Below are positions 1 through 11,253 of a stretch of 64,000 bases of DNA, piece after piece (position 1 is the first letter of the stretch; each line of letters starts with the position of its first letter). The notes beneath the pieces are model-generated. The model saw only the letters and a program-made list of their open reading frames with translations, had not been told where the DNA came from and made no database searches. Source of the stretch: Glandiceps talaboti (taxonomy: Eukaryota > Hemichordata > Enteropneusta > Spengelidae); contig NC_135564.1 in assembly GCF_964340395.1 (NCBI RefSeq), positions 6,401,361 to 6,465,360 on the forward strand, in the 5' to 3' direction. The position numbers and the translations under genes are program-made.

Positions 1-2674
1 CGCTTTCATTAGTACATATTTAATTTCATATTCTCAATTAACATGAGACAAGCAAAGACTAGATAAATTTTGATCCAGTAAATGTACCTGTCTGGCGTAC
101 TGCTTACACTTATTAGCTTCCATATATATATATACATTTCATGTCTGTAATGTTACGAATACTAATTACTCATTATAAATACATTTTAAATTATATCAAA
201 AAACTCGACCTGACTCTAGCAACAGCGACTGCAACACAATCTTGTCAATCTTTGTTACTTTTTGAAGAAGAAAAAATATTTCCCCTGCAGCAGAGATAAA
301 AATGGAAAGTGCTCCGAGGTGGTGTAAAATATTAAAAATTATTCATCTGGATTGCACAGACTATGTTGTCTTGATATTTTCGGCTTGGACTCAAAATGAG
401 TAAATCTCAATGGGGAGTTCTGGTCAGAAAGCCAACCGTGTCACTATCCTGGTTCTCTACGGAGAAGCACACCAACATGCACTGATAACGAAGTTAATTT
501 AAAATGCAAAATACAAGAAAATTGAATATGTAATAAGATCAGTAAGTCTATGCTAGTATGGGAGATATAATAACGTGGAACTAATAACCTAGGTCACAAC
601 TAGCGCGACTTGGCACATTTTGAATCTAGAAATTTATAACATTGGGGGGGTTCATTAACAGCCATGGTGATACCAATTAACGACAAAATATGTTAAAAAG
701 ACAGTCACAATATTAATTTATTTTGCTAGATTGTAACATAAATGTATTCAAAATGCATCACACTGACATTTTATTCTGTATAAAACAGTAATTACCATAC
801 TTATATAGTCAACATTTCACTCAATGCATAATGTCTAATTTTTTTTAAAAAAACAGAAAACAAGCATGGATGCAGGAGACACGTGTGAAATGCACAGATT
901 TACTTTGTGGATGGTGTCAATTTAGGTTACGATCAACCAGAGTGTGTCGGTTGTCATGTACACTGCCTGGCAGATTGATGGATAGCCCATGATCAGACGC
1001 ACCCAGCCACACATTTCACTCTTAAGCCTGGTTCTCATTTAAAAATTAAGTGCATATCACAAGGTGGGCTGGGGTTGTCTTATCTATTTGCATTGCCTCA
1101 ATTTAGTAAGAAAAAAACAGCCGACTTAGTTCTTTGTCAGTGGTCAAGTCCCTATAGGAATGGATTCCATGCACTTTAACATACTGATAAGGGAATAGGG
1201 CAAAAGATAGCACAAATATTTCAAATCAAGAAATTAAAATCATTTCAGTTTTTTTTTCAATTTGTCTTACGTGATGATAGGTATTTAATTTCTTTTCTAA
1301 AAACAGCAATAATAAAACTAGAATATTGATTGCAATGTTTAATTTGTTGAATTATTTTTCATAACTGTATGAAAATTATTTTTTTCATGGTGTTAAGACA
1401 GGAAGAGCGTTCCATTTATTTCAGTTCTTCATTTAGTCAGTGGAAAGAATTCAAATTGACATACGAGGTTATGCAAAACAAGAAACTTGTCCAAATTTAA
1501 TTGGAACGTACTCCCTTATATTTCCAATGTGTATCTTATCATAGCTATGTGTGCGATGTACTTGAATGGCCAGCTGCTTTACATCTCCCATAGCAGTTTA
1601 TCATTTTTATCATCGAATTTGCCTTAGCAACGGAGTGTCTGGCTGTTGACCCATTATGTGTTATCTTAAAATCCCCAAATGATGATGAACCGAATATTTC
1701 CAAGTGCACAGATTAAAATATACAACACGGAAATAGCCAATCGTGTGTATCTGTACTACTAGTAAAATATTTAGCCAATATACGTTCCTTCGGGCAGGTG
1801 GTACACCTTCGGTAAAACTGACATCTCACCATATGAATTATCCTGAGTTTAAACCCGTTTAATGTTTGTCGATTAAAATTAATAGTAGTGTACTATAGCG
1901 AATAAACATGCTGAAATTAATAACAATCGCGTCGTAGTCGCTACCGAGCATCGTTAACTGCATCGTGGATGAGTGAAGCTTCCGATAGCCCACGTTACGC
2001 ATTTGAATCGATAGTAAACACTAGTAATTCTAACACCTCTTTGTTTTTGTCAACTCGGCCGCTGAAACAAAGACGAGTAATCAGCCTTGATAACAAAAGA
2101 AATCAGTCGGCACGCGACCCGAGTAATATCTCAACAAATGTTTGATCGGAGTTACACAAGGAAAACACACATGACAAAGAGAAAAACACGATTTCGAAAT
2201 ATTTCATGGCATGGATACGGAACGAACACAGTTCTCTTTTCTCTCTGTCAGTGAACGTTTCTCGTGAAAAATCGATTTGCTTTGTGTGTATGGAATTATT
2301 AAATTAGCCATGAAAAATATCCCACAGAGTCACACTATGACAAAAAATAGTATATTAATTTCTAAATGTGATGAGAAAAATATACAAGATCAGTATATTT
2401 TATATGTACGCACCCCTGGTAATGTCTTCTGTTCGTGGAGCGCGCTTTGGGCACGCAGGGCACTGTCTCTGTCACAGTACGTCAAAAAGGCACAGCCTAC
2501 GAGAAAACAAAAGGCAATTCCTAAATTACTATGGGTCATAGAGAAACCAGCTTATCCTGAGAATTAGCACGAATTCTGTAGATTTAGAAAATTATTTTGA
2601 GTGACTCAGATATCAACCCAGTGATGAATGAATATAAAAAGTCATCGCTGAGAACATCGTGTTTTCATACATAC
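1..2674 (-). other. CELF gene intron 1 (partial), non-coding
   Basis: On the minus strand this stretch follows the GTATGT splice donor of the CELF first coding exon, so it is the beginning of intron 1, which runs off the left edge. I looked for the next CELF exon (the second half of RRM1, starting with Cys-Ala-Phe-Leu-Thr) and did not find it. The DNA is AT-rich with only short, unconvincing open frames; the longest (2277-2567, plus) matches no family I know. Confidence 0.6.
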
Positions 2675-2900
2675 CCTTGTGCATGCCGGTGAAACGGTCC
2701 TTGAGAACTGTCAGTTCGTAGATACGTCCGTACTCTTCGAACAGTGGCCGCAAGTCCTTTTCCTCCAAATTCCTGGGAATTTGGCCTACAAACAACTTGA
2801 TGGCATCATGATCCTTCAGAGGGATTGTCTGCGGTGGGTTCGGAACTCCATTTTTTACGCTGTCCCCACCGCTAGTCTGGACTGCAGCCATGTTCGTCAT
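2675..2900 (-). CDS. CELF/Bruno-like RNA-binding protein, first coding exon (partial gene)
   Basis: This exon encodes about 75 residues: a short Ser/Gly/Pro-rich leader, then the first half of RRM1. The stretch [20 protein letters not shown], with the RNP2-type LFVGQI, continues through [20 protein letters not shown] to HKG. This is nearly the vertebrate CELF4 sequence, so the gene belongs to the CELF3-6 branch. CELF proteins bind GU-rich RNA through three RRMs and control splicing and translation. The exon ends in AAGG followed by GTATGT (donor at 2674), the position and phase used in CELF genes. The ATG at 2900 is followed by a second in-frame ATG at 2891 (A at -3, G at +4) that gives an MAAVQ start; either may be used. 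The remaining RRMs lie left of the window. Family assignment is firm; the exact paralogue is inference. Confidence 0.92.
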
Positions 2901-5172
2901 TGTCAGAAAACGAGTGATACAGGCTAAGCGAGTAAAGGCGCTGCGTTTTGAATATAACAATTATGCAAATGACATGTTAATCTATATATATATGTTGAAA
3001 TTGATTAAAATCGACATTTCTCCCGCCATTCAGTGCGTATAATTTACATGATAATAGAATTATGACATCACCACCATAATAATTTTTCATTATATTTGTC
3101 AAAGCGAAACTACCCAGCATGTGCGCCGTCAATGAATATTTTAACAAGTAAATATTGGCGACTGCGTTGTGAATGGAGTGTTGCACCAACTCGCACAGTT
3201 ATATCAAACATAATTCAGAAATCTAAACGCCGAATCATTTTGTTCGTTTTTTCTCGAGGGAAGGCGATGCCTAGTAATCATCGCAATGGCCGTTTTACGT
3301 TTTATTTTCCTTTTCACAATATGACAAAGGGAGCTGCAAATTGATGTCAGAGGTCACAACGTGAGGAGATTGGAAGAAAAACCGCAATGTCATTTCGTTC
3401 TCGCCTCACATGACAGCAATACTACGGAGCGTAGTTTAATCCCGTGGGTCATAGGTATTTCAAGGTGCACGGGTTTTCGTTTCCGTAGCTTCGTACTATA
3501 AATGCACTATGAGTGTATTTTTTTCTGGGGAAGGACAACGCCATCAGAACTGTGCGATGGAGGTACATCAGCATGATGTAAACTAAACTACAGCACAGAA
3601 TTATTACAATCAAACATGTTGTAAGTTTTGTGAGTGTTGTGATCATAGTTTCAGTTTTTCTTTGTGACTGAGTTGTGTCAATTGATTAGCTTTGCCATTT
3701 GTTTTCCTGGTAAATATATTTTTCCTTTGACATAATGGGAAAATGTAAGCTTATTTTTAAAATTAAACTCGACAAAATGTCCTAAAGGGATCGAGTTTCA
3801 AAGCTGCCAATTTGGTCTCTTTTTTTTCAGATAAAAGAGTCTGGCCAGCACAACAAGGCCATTATTTGTGACCTCGGGTAGATTTTACATCCCAGATGTC
3901 CCTATTTGACGGGTTTAAAGTGAATGACAGGTCATTAAATCACCCAGGCCACTGAGACAATTAACCAGACCGTAATCTGAAACAAAGGAACAATGGTGGT
4001 AGAGACAAAAGCAAAGAAACTGTCACTGCCGCACCGTGAACCCATGGCACGTGCCAGTATGAATATATGGAAAATAATCAAAATCAAGTAACAATAACAG
4101 GAATGAACTTGACAGAGAAACACAAGGACAATATTTCCTAAGGATTATTCTAAAGAACTTGATGTCTCCAATATACTTGCAGATCATGGGGTTGTTTGAA
4201 ACCAGTATAGGCTACCGGTGTTTGTTTAAATACATATCTAATATGTGTACCGACTGCTTTGTAATAAATCTTGATGGACTCAGCTGGCAAGCCGATCGTT
4301 GAAATGTGATAACCTACAGGTATTGGTTTATTGTAATTTGGCGTTTGTAGGACTAAGGATGTATAGGGTATATGATCCCACTGTAACTATGGTAACACAC
4401 GAGTATACATATAACTAGCCCAGCGACTTTAGTAATGTCTTGGTGTGGAGAACTTCTTGAGAATAGTACCAAGACAATGATCTGGGCGTAGAGAGCTCCT
4501 TGGGGTAGCACCAAGACAAGTCTCTGGGTTAACACATACAGCAATACAACTCTGCACTGTGCATTGCTCATCATGTGTCCTGTTGAATTCAACATAAAGT
4601 CTGACTTGAATGTGAAACGGTCTCTGCACTACAGCAGTACACTACACTAAATTACACAACAGTACAATATTTAGCAACGTCCAATATTTGGTAATGTTCA
4701 TACACAAACATTAACTAGGCAAATGAGGTGAATTGTGTGTATGTAGGCTATCAACTAAATTAGACTGTCTTTTATAATTTGTTTTGCATTGAGGTAATGG
4801 ACTAATATTTACATACGGTATTAATGTAATTATAACCTTGAATTACTCCACGTTCAAATCATCGAATATTACAAATAATAACTGATTAGGAAAAAAATGT
4901 CACGTGATACTTCTGACACGACAAGGATATAAAATTTGTAATCCCGAAAAGTCCAGGATTAAAATATAAAATAATAATGAGCCACCCACGGTCACTTCTG
5001 TCATGGTGGGCACACTGACTTGGTAACGTATTCATCCGATGTCATTTTAGATTTAGGATCCACAGAGAGTGCGTTGTCAACTGACTTTAGAGCAATAAAT
5101 TAACAATTGAATCAAGGAATGATTTGATATGATCAAGGTCAACAAACTAGTGGATTTTCATTTCCTCTCTGG

Positions 5173-5455
5173 TGACGTCATGGGACAAAACTCTTTAAAA
5201 CCAATTACAACGGTAAAAAATGTTTTGTCATTTGTTTTTGATATATTGCAAAGTTAGTCGAGAATATCCTGGAGAACGGAGTATTTATTAGAATGGATGT
5301 GAAAATATATTTGAACGTACTTCCGTTTATATATCAGCAGAGTTTTATATGAAGTCATTATACTTCAACGCAATATGTCGACATATTATTTCTGAGAGTC
5401 GTCATTTGAAGTGCGCCCTCTAATCCCTTTCACTTAATTTGTATTGATGACGTCA
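5173..5455. promoter_or_regulatory. Pair of perfect CRE palindromes
   Basis: TGACGTCA is present at 5173-5180 and again at 5448-5455. This 8-bp palindrome is the CREB/ATF binding site. Two perfect copies within 283 bp, about 2.3-2.6 kb upstream of the CELF start codon, could be a distal enhancer. This is motif evidence only. Confidence 0.25.
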
Positions 5456-6517
5456 AAGGGTAGAGAGAACCAGACTTTATGATGGTTTGAGTCATATAGA
5501 TGTCTATTTATGTAACGATGGAATAGAGAGGCACGAGTGTCAGTTACTAATATTTAGCGGTACTTTGTCTTTGGACAATAGCTGTCCGCTTCGTGTGTGA
5601 GACCATATACGTTGTGTAGTGTTTTTATTGCCAAATTAACTCAACTTTTAGGCTACCCAACGTCATTTCCACCTTCTAAGCTCCTCCGACAGCAGTTGTT
5701 ACTTAAGGTGTCAACATTTTGTTGAAACTATATGTATTAAAGAAATAACTGTTGTAAATCATAACACCAGTACTGTAATTAGATATTATACACAATGGAT
5801 GATGATTGATTGAATAGGAATGAATCGGACTGGCGGTAACTTGAAACCGTTCCTCAAATTGTAAATCGGTCCAAGATGAACTAACAGATGGAGAAAAGTG
5901 AAACCAAACAAACAGTTACGAATAACAGCTTCCCTGTTACAAATTTATGTTATTTAATACATAAATTTTCAAACTAACAACTGTGTTATTCCATCCAAAA
6001 TATCGTGACGTAATTAGCTTAACCTACTTACAGGCGTTTAGATACAAATCTCACTTATAACACATGATACTATGCATGCATTGTATGATAACATAGTGTA
6101 TATTTTTTTTTATAACGCATAAATTTTAAGAGTTTAATTAAAATACTTGTCGCTGGGAAAGCCATAAATTTCATTTGAATTGGAAGAGGTTTAGTGGTAT
6201 TCGGTTTCAGTCAATAGGTACACATAAACTGGTTACTAGGCTACGACGATCGATAAGCTTACTCCTATAAGTGCGCTACGGTGTTTGATGTGAACCTTGT
6301 ATAGTCATCGGGATTGTCAATGTGTGGGAAGAAAACGTGTGAGCGATATAAACTTTTTTTTTAAATATTTAGAAAACAATGGCCAGGTCAAAATTTGAAG
6401 TCTTCCGTGATAGTAATAGTTGTGATGTTTAAACCATCCAACCAATATTAAACTTATATGCGCGTACAGTCAAATAATTAATAAATCTTTTGGAGAAATC
6501 AGTCAGTCGATGTCAGC

Positions 6518-6580
6518 CAACCAACCAAGCAACCAAGCAACCAAGCAACCATCCATCCATCCATCCATGTCCAGCCAGCC
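6518..6580. repeat. Tetranucleotide tracts (CAAC/CCAT/CAGC)n
   Basis: Runs of related 4-bp units change from CAAC/CAAG through CCAT to CAGC. They end directly at the left copy of the 10-bp duplication that flanks the 6591-6750 insertion. Confidence 0.7.
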
Positions 6581-6760
6581 AGCCTTAGTTTAGTCTTGCT
6601 GCTGGACGTTCGGGCTTTCTTTCGATGCTAAAACTATAAGCGAACGAAGTTCGCATGTGAGGGCCCGCTCGGATGTTCCATCCTCGATAGCGTTGTTCGG
6701 CTGTGTGTCGTATTTTATCGGAAGAACATCCGAGGGCTAGCTGATAGACTAGCCTTAGTT
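6581..6760. mobile_element. MITE-like insertion with 10-bp target-site duplication
   Basis: AGCCTTAGTT occurs at 6581-6590 and again, identical, at 6751-6760, flanking a 160-bp segment. The segment is richer in GC than its surroundings and contains an inverted pair, CTCGGATGTTCC (6668-6679) and GAAGAACATCCGAG (6721-6734). Its extreme ends (TAGTCT... and ...AGACT) are weakly inverted. A 9-11 bp duplication is typical of Mutator-like DNA transposons; the assignment to that superfamily is inference. It sits between two tetranucleotide microsatellites. Confidence 0.5.
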
Positions 6761-6765
6761 AGAAA

Positions 6766-6892
6766 GTCAGTCAGTTAGTTAGATAGTCAGTAAGTCAGTC
6801 AGCCAGTTAGTTAGATAGTCAGTCAATCAGTCAGTCAGTCAGTCAGTCAGTCAGTCAGTCAGTCAGTCAGTCAGTTAGTTAGTCAGTCAGCT
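6766..6892. repeat. Microsatellite (TCAG)n with TTAG variants
   Basis: An uninterrupted run of TCAG units at its centre (about 6826-6872), with TTAG/ATAG variants on both sides. Confidence 0.9.
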
Positions 6893-8486
6893 TGACAGTT
6901 TGTTACACTGTTAGTCCACAGACAAGCTAAGGAAACTACCATTACTAGTATGCTGGTAGCACTCAGTACTCCGAATGATGTTATACATATATCCTGTGTA
7001 TCTTTGTAAGATAAAGACTTGCACCATAATATTATAAGTACTAAAGCTCAGTCATAATGAACTAAATTTTCAATTCAGTTTGGTTCTTGACTTATTCAAG
7101 TTTTAATATCACACTTTATACCCGACACGCGTCATGAGTGATGGTCATTCACAGGATCATACGTACCGCCTCAGCTGCACAGCGCCACCCAGTGGTGTGA
7201 TAAACAACGGATCAGTCTCACAGAAAAGTCCCCCCCCCCCCATTTATCCTTTATCCTTTAGTCAACAAGTGTGAACACACATACAATGAAAACGACAAGA
7301 TATTTTGACACTCGAGACGAACAAGAGAACTAATTGGGCTCGTACCGGACATAACATATTGACCAAAAACCAAGCCATATGTTCAAGTATTTCGGGAGCG
7401 TCTGTGGCTATAATTGCACGCAGTGCTATATTGTTTCTACTTTATCATAATGAGTAAATTTGTGTCAGAGTACAAGGTTAAAAATAATAAAAATATGTAC
7501 TGAAATATCGCTATTTTATGCTGTAAAATGCCAAGTTAAATTCAAACATTTAGTATTGCGTCGCGTCAATGTGTACATGTAACTATATGGAGAATGGTTG
7601 TAAAAAAATAGTACAACTATTTGATATTTCTGTTTTAAGAAATTGTGATATTACTTTTCTCGATACAAACAAGCTCTCGTCAGATCGAGGGTTGGAGACA
7701 AACCATAACTCGATTTCTTTTTCCCCCCATAAACAATGGAGAGAAACTGAATACAGTTTTTACAACTCACAGACCTTTTTGTTCTATTAGACCTCAGACC
7801 TTGGTTGGTCTGAGAATAGACACAGAGTTCTAAGCAGCGGTTCCAATTCTTTCATAACTAATTACAAAGCATATTTGCTGAGATTAGGCATTAATCCTTT
7901 TAGAAAGTGACAGTATTTTGATAGTCCATTGACAGCAAATTAAGAAAACAGAACCATTCAAACCAGTCGCCACCTGTTGATTCCATATTTCCGGTCACGA
8001 CATATGGAGAACACCAACTATCATAGTAGTACCACGGTACCATAGACAATGGAACGAGATTGTACGCCGTCAGTACCAAGTCCTGCTTGCGTTTCTCTCT
8101 ATCATGACAGTGTCCCCGGCAACGTAAAACGAGTTTCCTTTCTGTCACCCCAGAAGTAGTAACACTAATCGTCGCAAACCATAGACCTCGGCATTTTTCA
8201 GTTGTCGATGGTCGTAGGAGAGAAATGCGTCGCGACTTGTGAGAATGGTTACTTTGGACACCATCTGCAGCTAAAGCAGGACTTGATATGGTTAAAATCA
8301 TTACTTATTTTATCCCTTATAAATATGTGTCCGTTTTTTAATCACAATCTTTTGAGTTCTCTGTTAAAAATAAACTTTGAAAGCGAATTTGATACATGCT
8401 GTGGAATATTATATAAATGTTTTTAGTGAAAGTGAAATCATGAACGACACTTATCTCTGGTAGTAAATCGAACACCCAGACAAATA

Positions 8487-8533
8487 TCCAGACAGACAGG
8501 CAGACAGACAGACAGGCAGGCAGGCAGGCAGGC

Positions 8534-8585
<52 letters not shown>

Positions 8586-8667
8586 GGACGGGCAGGCAGG
8601 CAGGCAGGCGGGCAGACAGACAGAGACAGACAGACAGACAGACAGACAGGCAGGCAGGCAGGCAGGC

Positions 8668-8727
<60 letters not shown>

Positions 8728-8812
8728 GGACGGGCAGGCAGGCAGGCAGGCGGGCAGACAGACAGAGACAGACAGACATACAGACAGACAGACAGACAGA
8801 CAGACCGAGATA
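8487..8812. repeat. Microsatellite (CAGA)n/(CAGG)n with higher-order duplication
   Basis: About 325 bp of CAGA and CAGG tetranucleotides. A block with CGGACGGGCAGG followed by CAGACAGAGACAG occurs twice, near 8580-8625 and 8725-8770, so a roughly 145-bp segment was duplicated inside the array. The long Cys/Leu/Ser/Val-rich open frames on the minus strand are products of the repeat and not genes. Confidence 0.9.
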
Positions 8813-9740
8813 TAGATGGATGGACGGACGAACAGTAGACATTTTGTATGGAGGTACGAAGGTTCCTTGCATGAACCAACACAAATTAATGGCATCTTGT
8901 TTTTGGACAATGGATACATTTATTCTTTTAGTGAATCTCACTATAAATCCATGGTTTGACTGAGATCAAATAAGCATTTGCAATCACAGTCTCTATATCA
9001 GTTGATACAGTGACTTTTGTAGTGTGTTGGTGGAGCACAGACAAGTATTAAGAAACGTACTTGTCTGTGGGTACGGTGGAGGGACGATGGTTACCACTGC
9101 CAGTTGAACACATGAGTTGAACATTGTGTCGAAATGACAAGCGCCAGCATACGGTGAACTTCGGATGCCGACCAGGTCACTGTCCACACTTTGTTCCTTG
9201 TTTGTACACTGTCGTCCTACCGATCTGCCTGAAAGTGAAACCACCGTTGTATCCTCGCGGTCGGAAAAAGTGAGGTATGGCAAATTCAAGTACATTTTAA
9301 GACGAATGTACTGGGTAATGCATAATTATATTTCACACTAAACTTTTAACCACCCGTTGAGTTAAGTACGAGAATATACAATCCCATTTTCTGATTTTTC
9401 TTGTGTACAAACAACTGGCTCAAACGGTATACCGACGTACCGTATAATAAACTGGAGTAATTAAGTTCTGAAAGACTTCCTTTTTAATACAATTTTCCCC
9501 ATTCAGCCGAAAAGTGGGGTGAATTTCAAATTTCTTAAAATTAGGATTGCACAAACCGTGTTCCAAAGACAGATATGGTGCACTACAAAACTAAGGCATA
9601 TCCATTTCTTCTGTATATCATAAGCATTACTTAATATTTCTGTTCTGTATTGAAACATAAACTTGTCCTACTAAATCACATGTAAATACATGGTATGTAC
9701 ATTCAAAGAGGCTTATGTGTACATCCCCACAATCATATAG

Positions 9741-9779
9741 TTGGTGGTGGTGGTGGTGGTGGTGGTGGTGGTGGTGGTT
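9741..9779. repeat. Microsatellite (GGT)n
   Basis: Twelve or so perfect GGT trinucleotides. Confidence 0.9.
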
Positions 9780-10220
9780 GATTGTAACTTATGTGAGAAA
9801 TGCATTGAATTCCTGGGTGCCATAGGAGTGTACATTTCCATATGTATCTCTTTGTTATTGACAAGTGTATATAAACTTCAGTATCATTATACCGCCACCA
9901 GGATAATGTATGAAAAATTGGTTAAAAAAATAATGGCACTTTGGACCGTTTTGATTCCTATTTCGAGCATCACAAAACCAGTGATATAGACACAGGTTGT
10001 CGTGACATAGAACAACCAGGGTATGTAATCTGTGTTTTCTGTTCGAAGACAATATCTTGATTTATGCTTAGTACAATAGGAAGTAAGATTCAGGGATATT
10101 TTTCAACATTTTTGAGTGAATGGATTCTTTTTAATGAAATATAGGACAACCACACAACATCAAGAAATATTACTGAACAGACCAGACCAGCAATAATCCT
10201 CACCGTGCACATTTCTGACC

Positions 10221-10222
10221 CC

Positions 10223-10256
<34 letters not shown>
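10221..10256. repeat. Microsatellite (CAA)n
   Basis: About eleven perfect CAA trinucleotides. Confidence 0.9.
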
Positions 10257-10461
10257 CATCAACAATGGCAACTACCATAAAATCAGGCAAGTACAGAAAT
10301 TTTATTTGTATTTTTAAAAATAAAAGTGGAGGGGATCTCACCAGTTATAATAAGGACAATCTTTTTCCCAGTGTACTAGTATAAATTCTCCAGGTATTTA
10401 TCAGTCCAGTTTTGCATGATGACATCTTCTTTGACTGTTGTGTTCAATTCATTGTTACAGG

Positions 10462-10805
10462 TAATATCTGGAATGTCAGAATCTGGTGAACCACTGTCTA
10501 ACCAACCAATCTTCAGCAACAACTCACCTCCCCATCATCATCACCACCACCATTGTACTACCAGCAACACTATCCACAACAAGGTTACCACCATCACCAG
10601 TTGGAATCGCAACCAACGGGTTTACCCCTCTGTTTCCATTTCATGAGACTGGAGAATGTAGTTGACATTGGTCTCCACAACATAGCCAACAACAAGTCAC
10701 ACCCGGCAACCAATGAGCAACATAACACCATCTCATCAGACAAGAACACAGTGTCCCACAGCAATCTTTACAGAGGTCATTAAATCCAAGTCCAAGGCAA
10801 TAAGG
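10462..10805 (+). pseudogene. Decayed His/Gln/Pro-rich exon upstream of the NLR
   Basis: The segment is framed by a good acceptor (TTGTTACAG before 10462) and a good donor (AATAAG then GTATGT at 10806). Inside, protein-like composition jumps between frames. One frame gives a Ser/Pro stretch and a His run; a second continues with YYQQHYPQQGYHHHQLESQP from near 10553; a third gives QHSQQQVTPGNQ at 10678 and QQSLQRSLNPSPRQ at 10759. No single frame is open from acceptor to donor, with TGA at 10644-10646 and further stops in the others. The simplest reading is a formerly coding low-complexity exon carrying several indels, possibly retained as a 5' UTR exon of the NLR. The family is not recognised. 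Confidence 0.4.
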
Positions 10806-11253
10806 TATGTCCCGGTACAAAACATCTAGTCCTAAAAGTTACTACCAATAGACAGATTACTAGAAATAACAGACAGAGTAATAGATACAGGTACTGACAA
10901 AAATATAAGAAAAAATTAGAACTCTCAGTAAACTTCTAAGATTTATTAAACAAAATACAAATTGCTAATTGAATTTTTGTTATTTTTGAAAATGAAGTTA
11001 GTAATGCAGAGGTGATTAAATTGACTTTTTATGATTTACTGAACATGGAATAAAGCAGCTTGGTGAAAATTAGCCTTGCCCTTGATTCTCTTTAAAGTCA
11101 AAAGTATCAATTGGTAGAGACGTGACCAGCTTCAGTTGTACATATGACAAATTATATGATAGACTTTGTGTGAATATTTTCTGTAGAGAAGTTGTATCTG
11201 TCCTTTCAGGAGTTATCAACAGTCCAACCATAGACAATTTATCACTAAGTACA

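Larger units (their letters stand above)
2901..6580. other. Upstream region of CELF, non-coding
   Basis: No coding exon was recognised. The region right of 2900 must hold the CELF promoter or 5' UTR, but I cannot place a start site. Two perfect palindromic CRE sites (TGACGTCA) occur at 5173-5180 and 5448-5455, 275 bp apart. The rest is AT-rich unique sequence. Confidence 0.4.

Noticed and set aside
7900-8301. 133-codon minus-strand frame
   Set aside because: No domain, no known family, no promoter or splice evidence; composition is consistent with chance.
8338-8941. Long minus-strand frames rich in Cys, Leu, Ser and Val
   Set aside because: They translate the CAGA/CAGG microsatellite in all three frames; no stop codon can occur in such a repeat.
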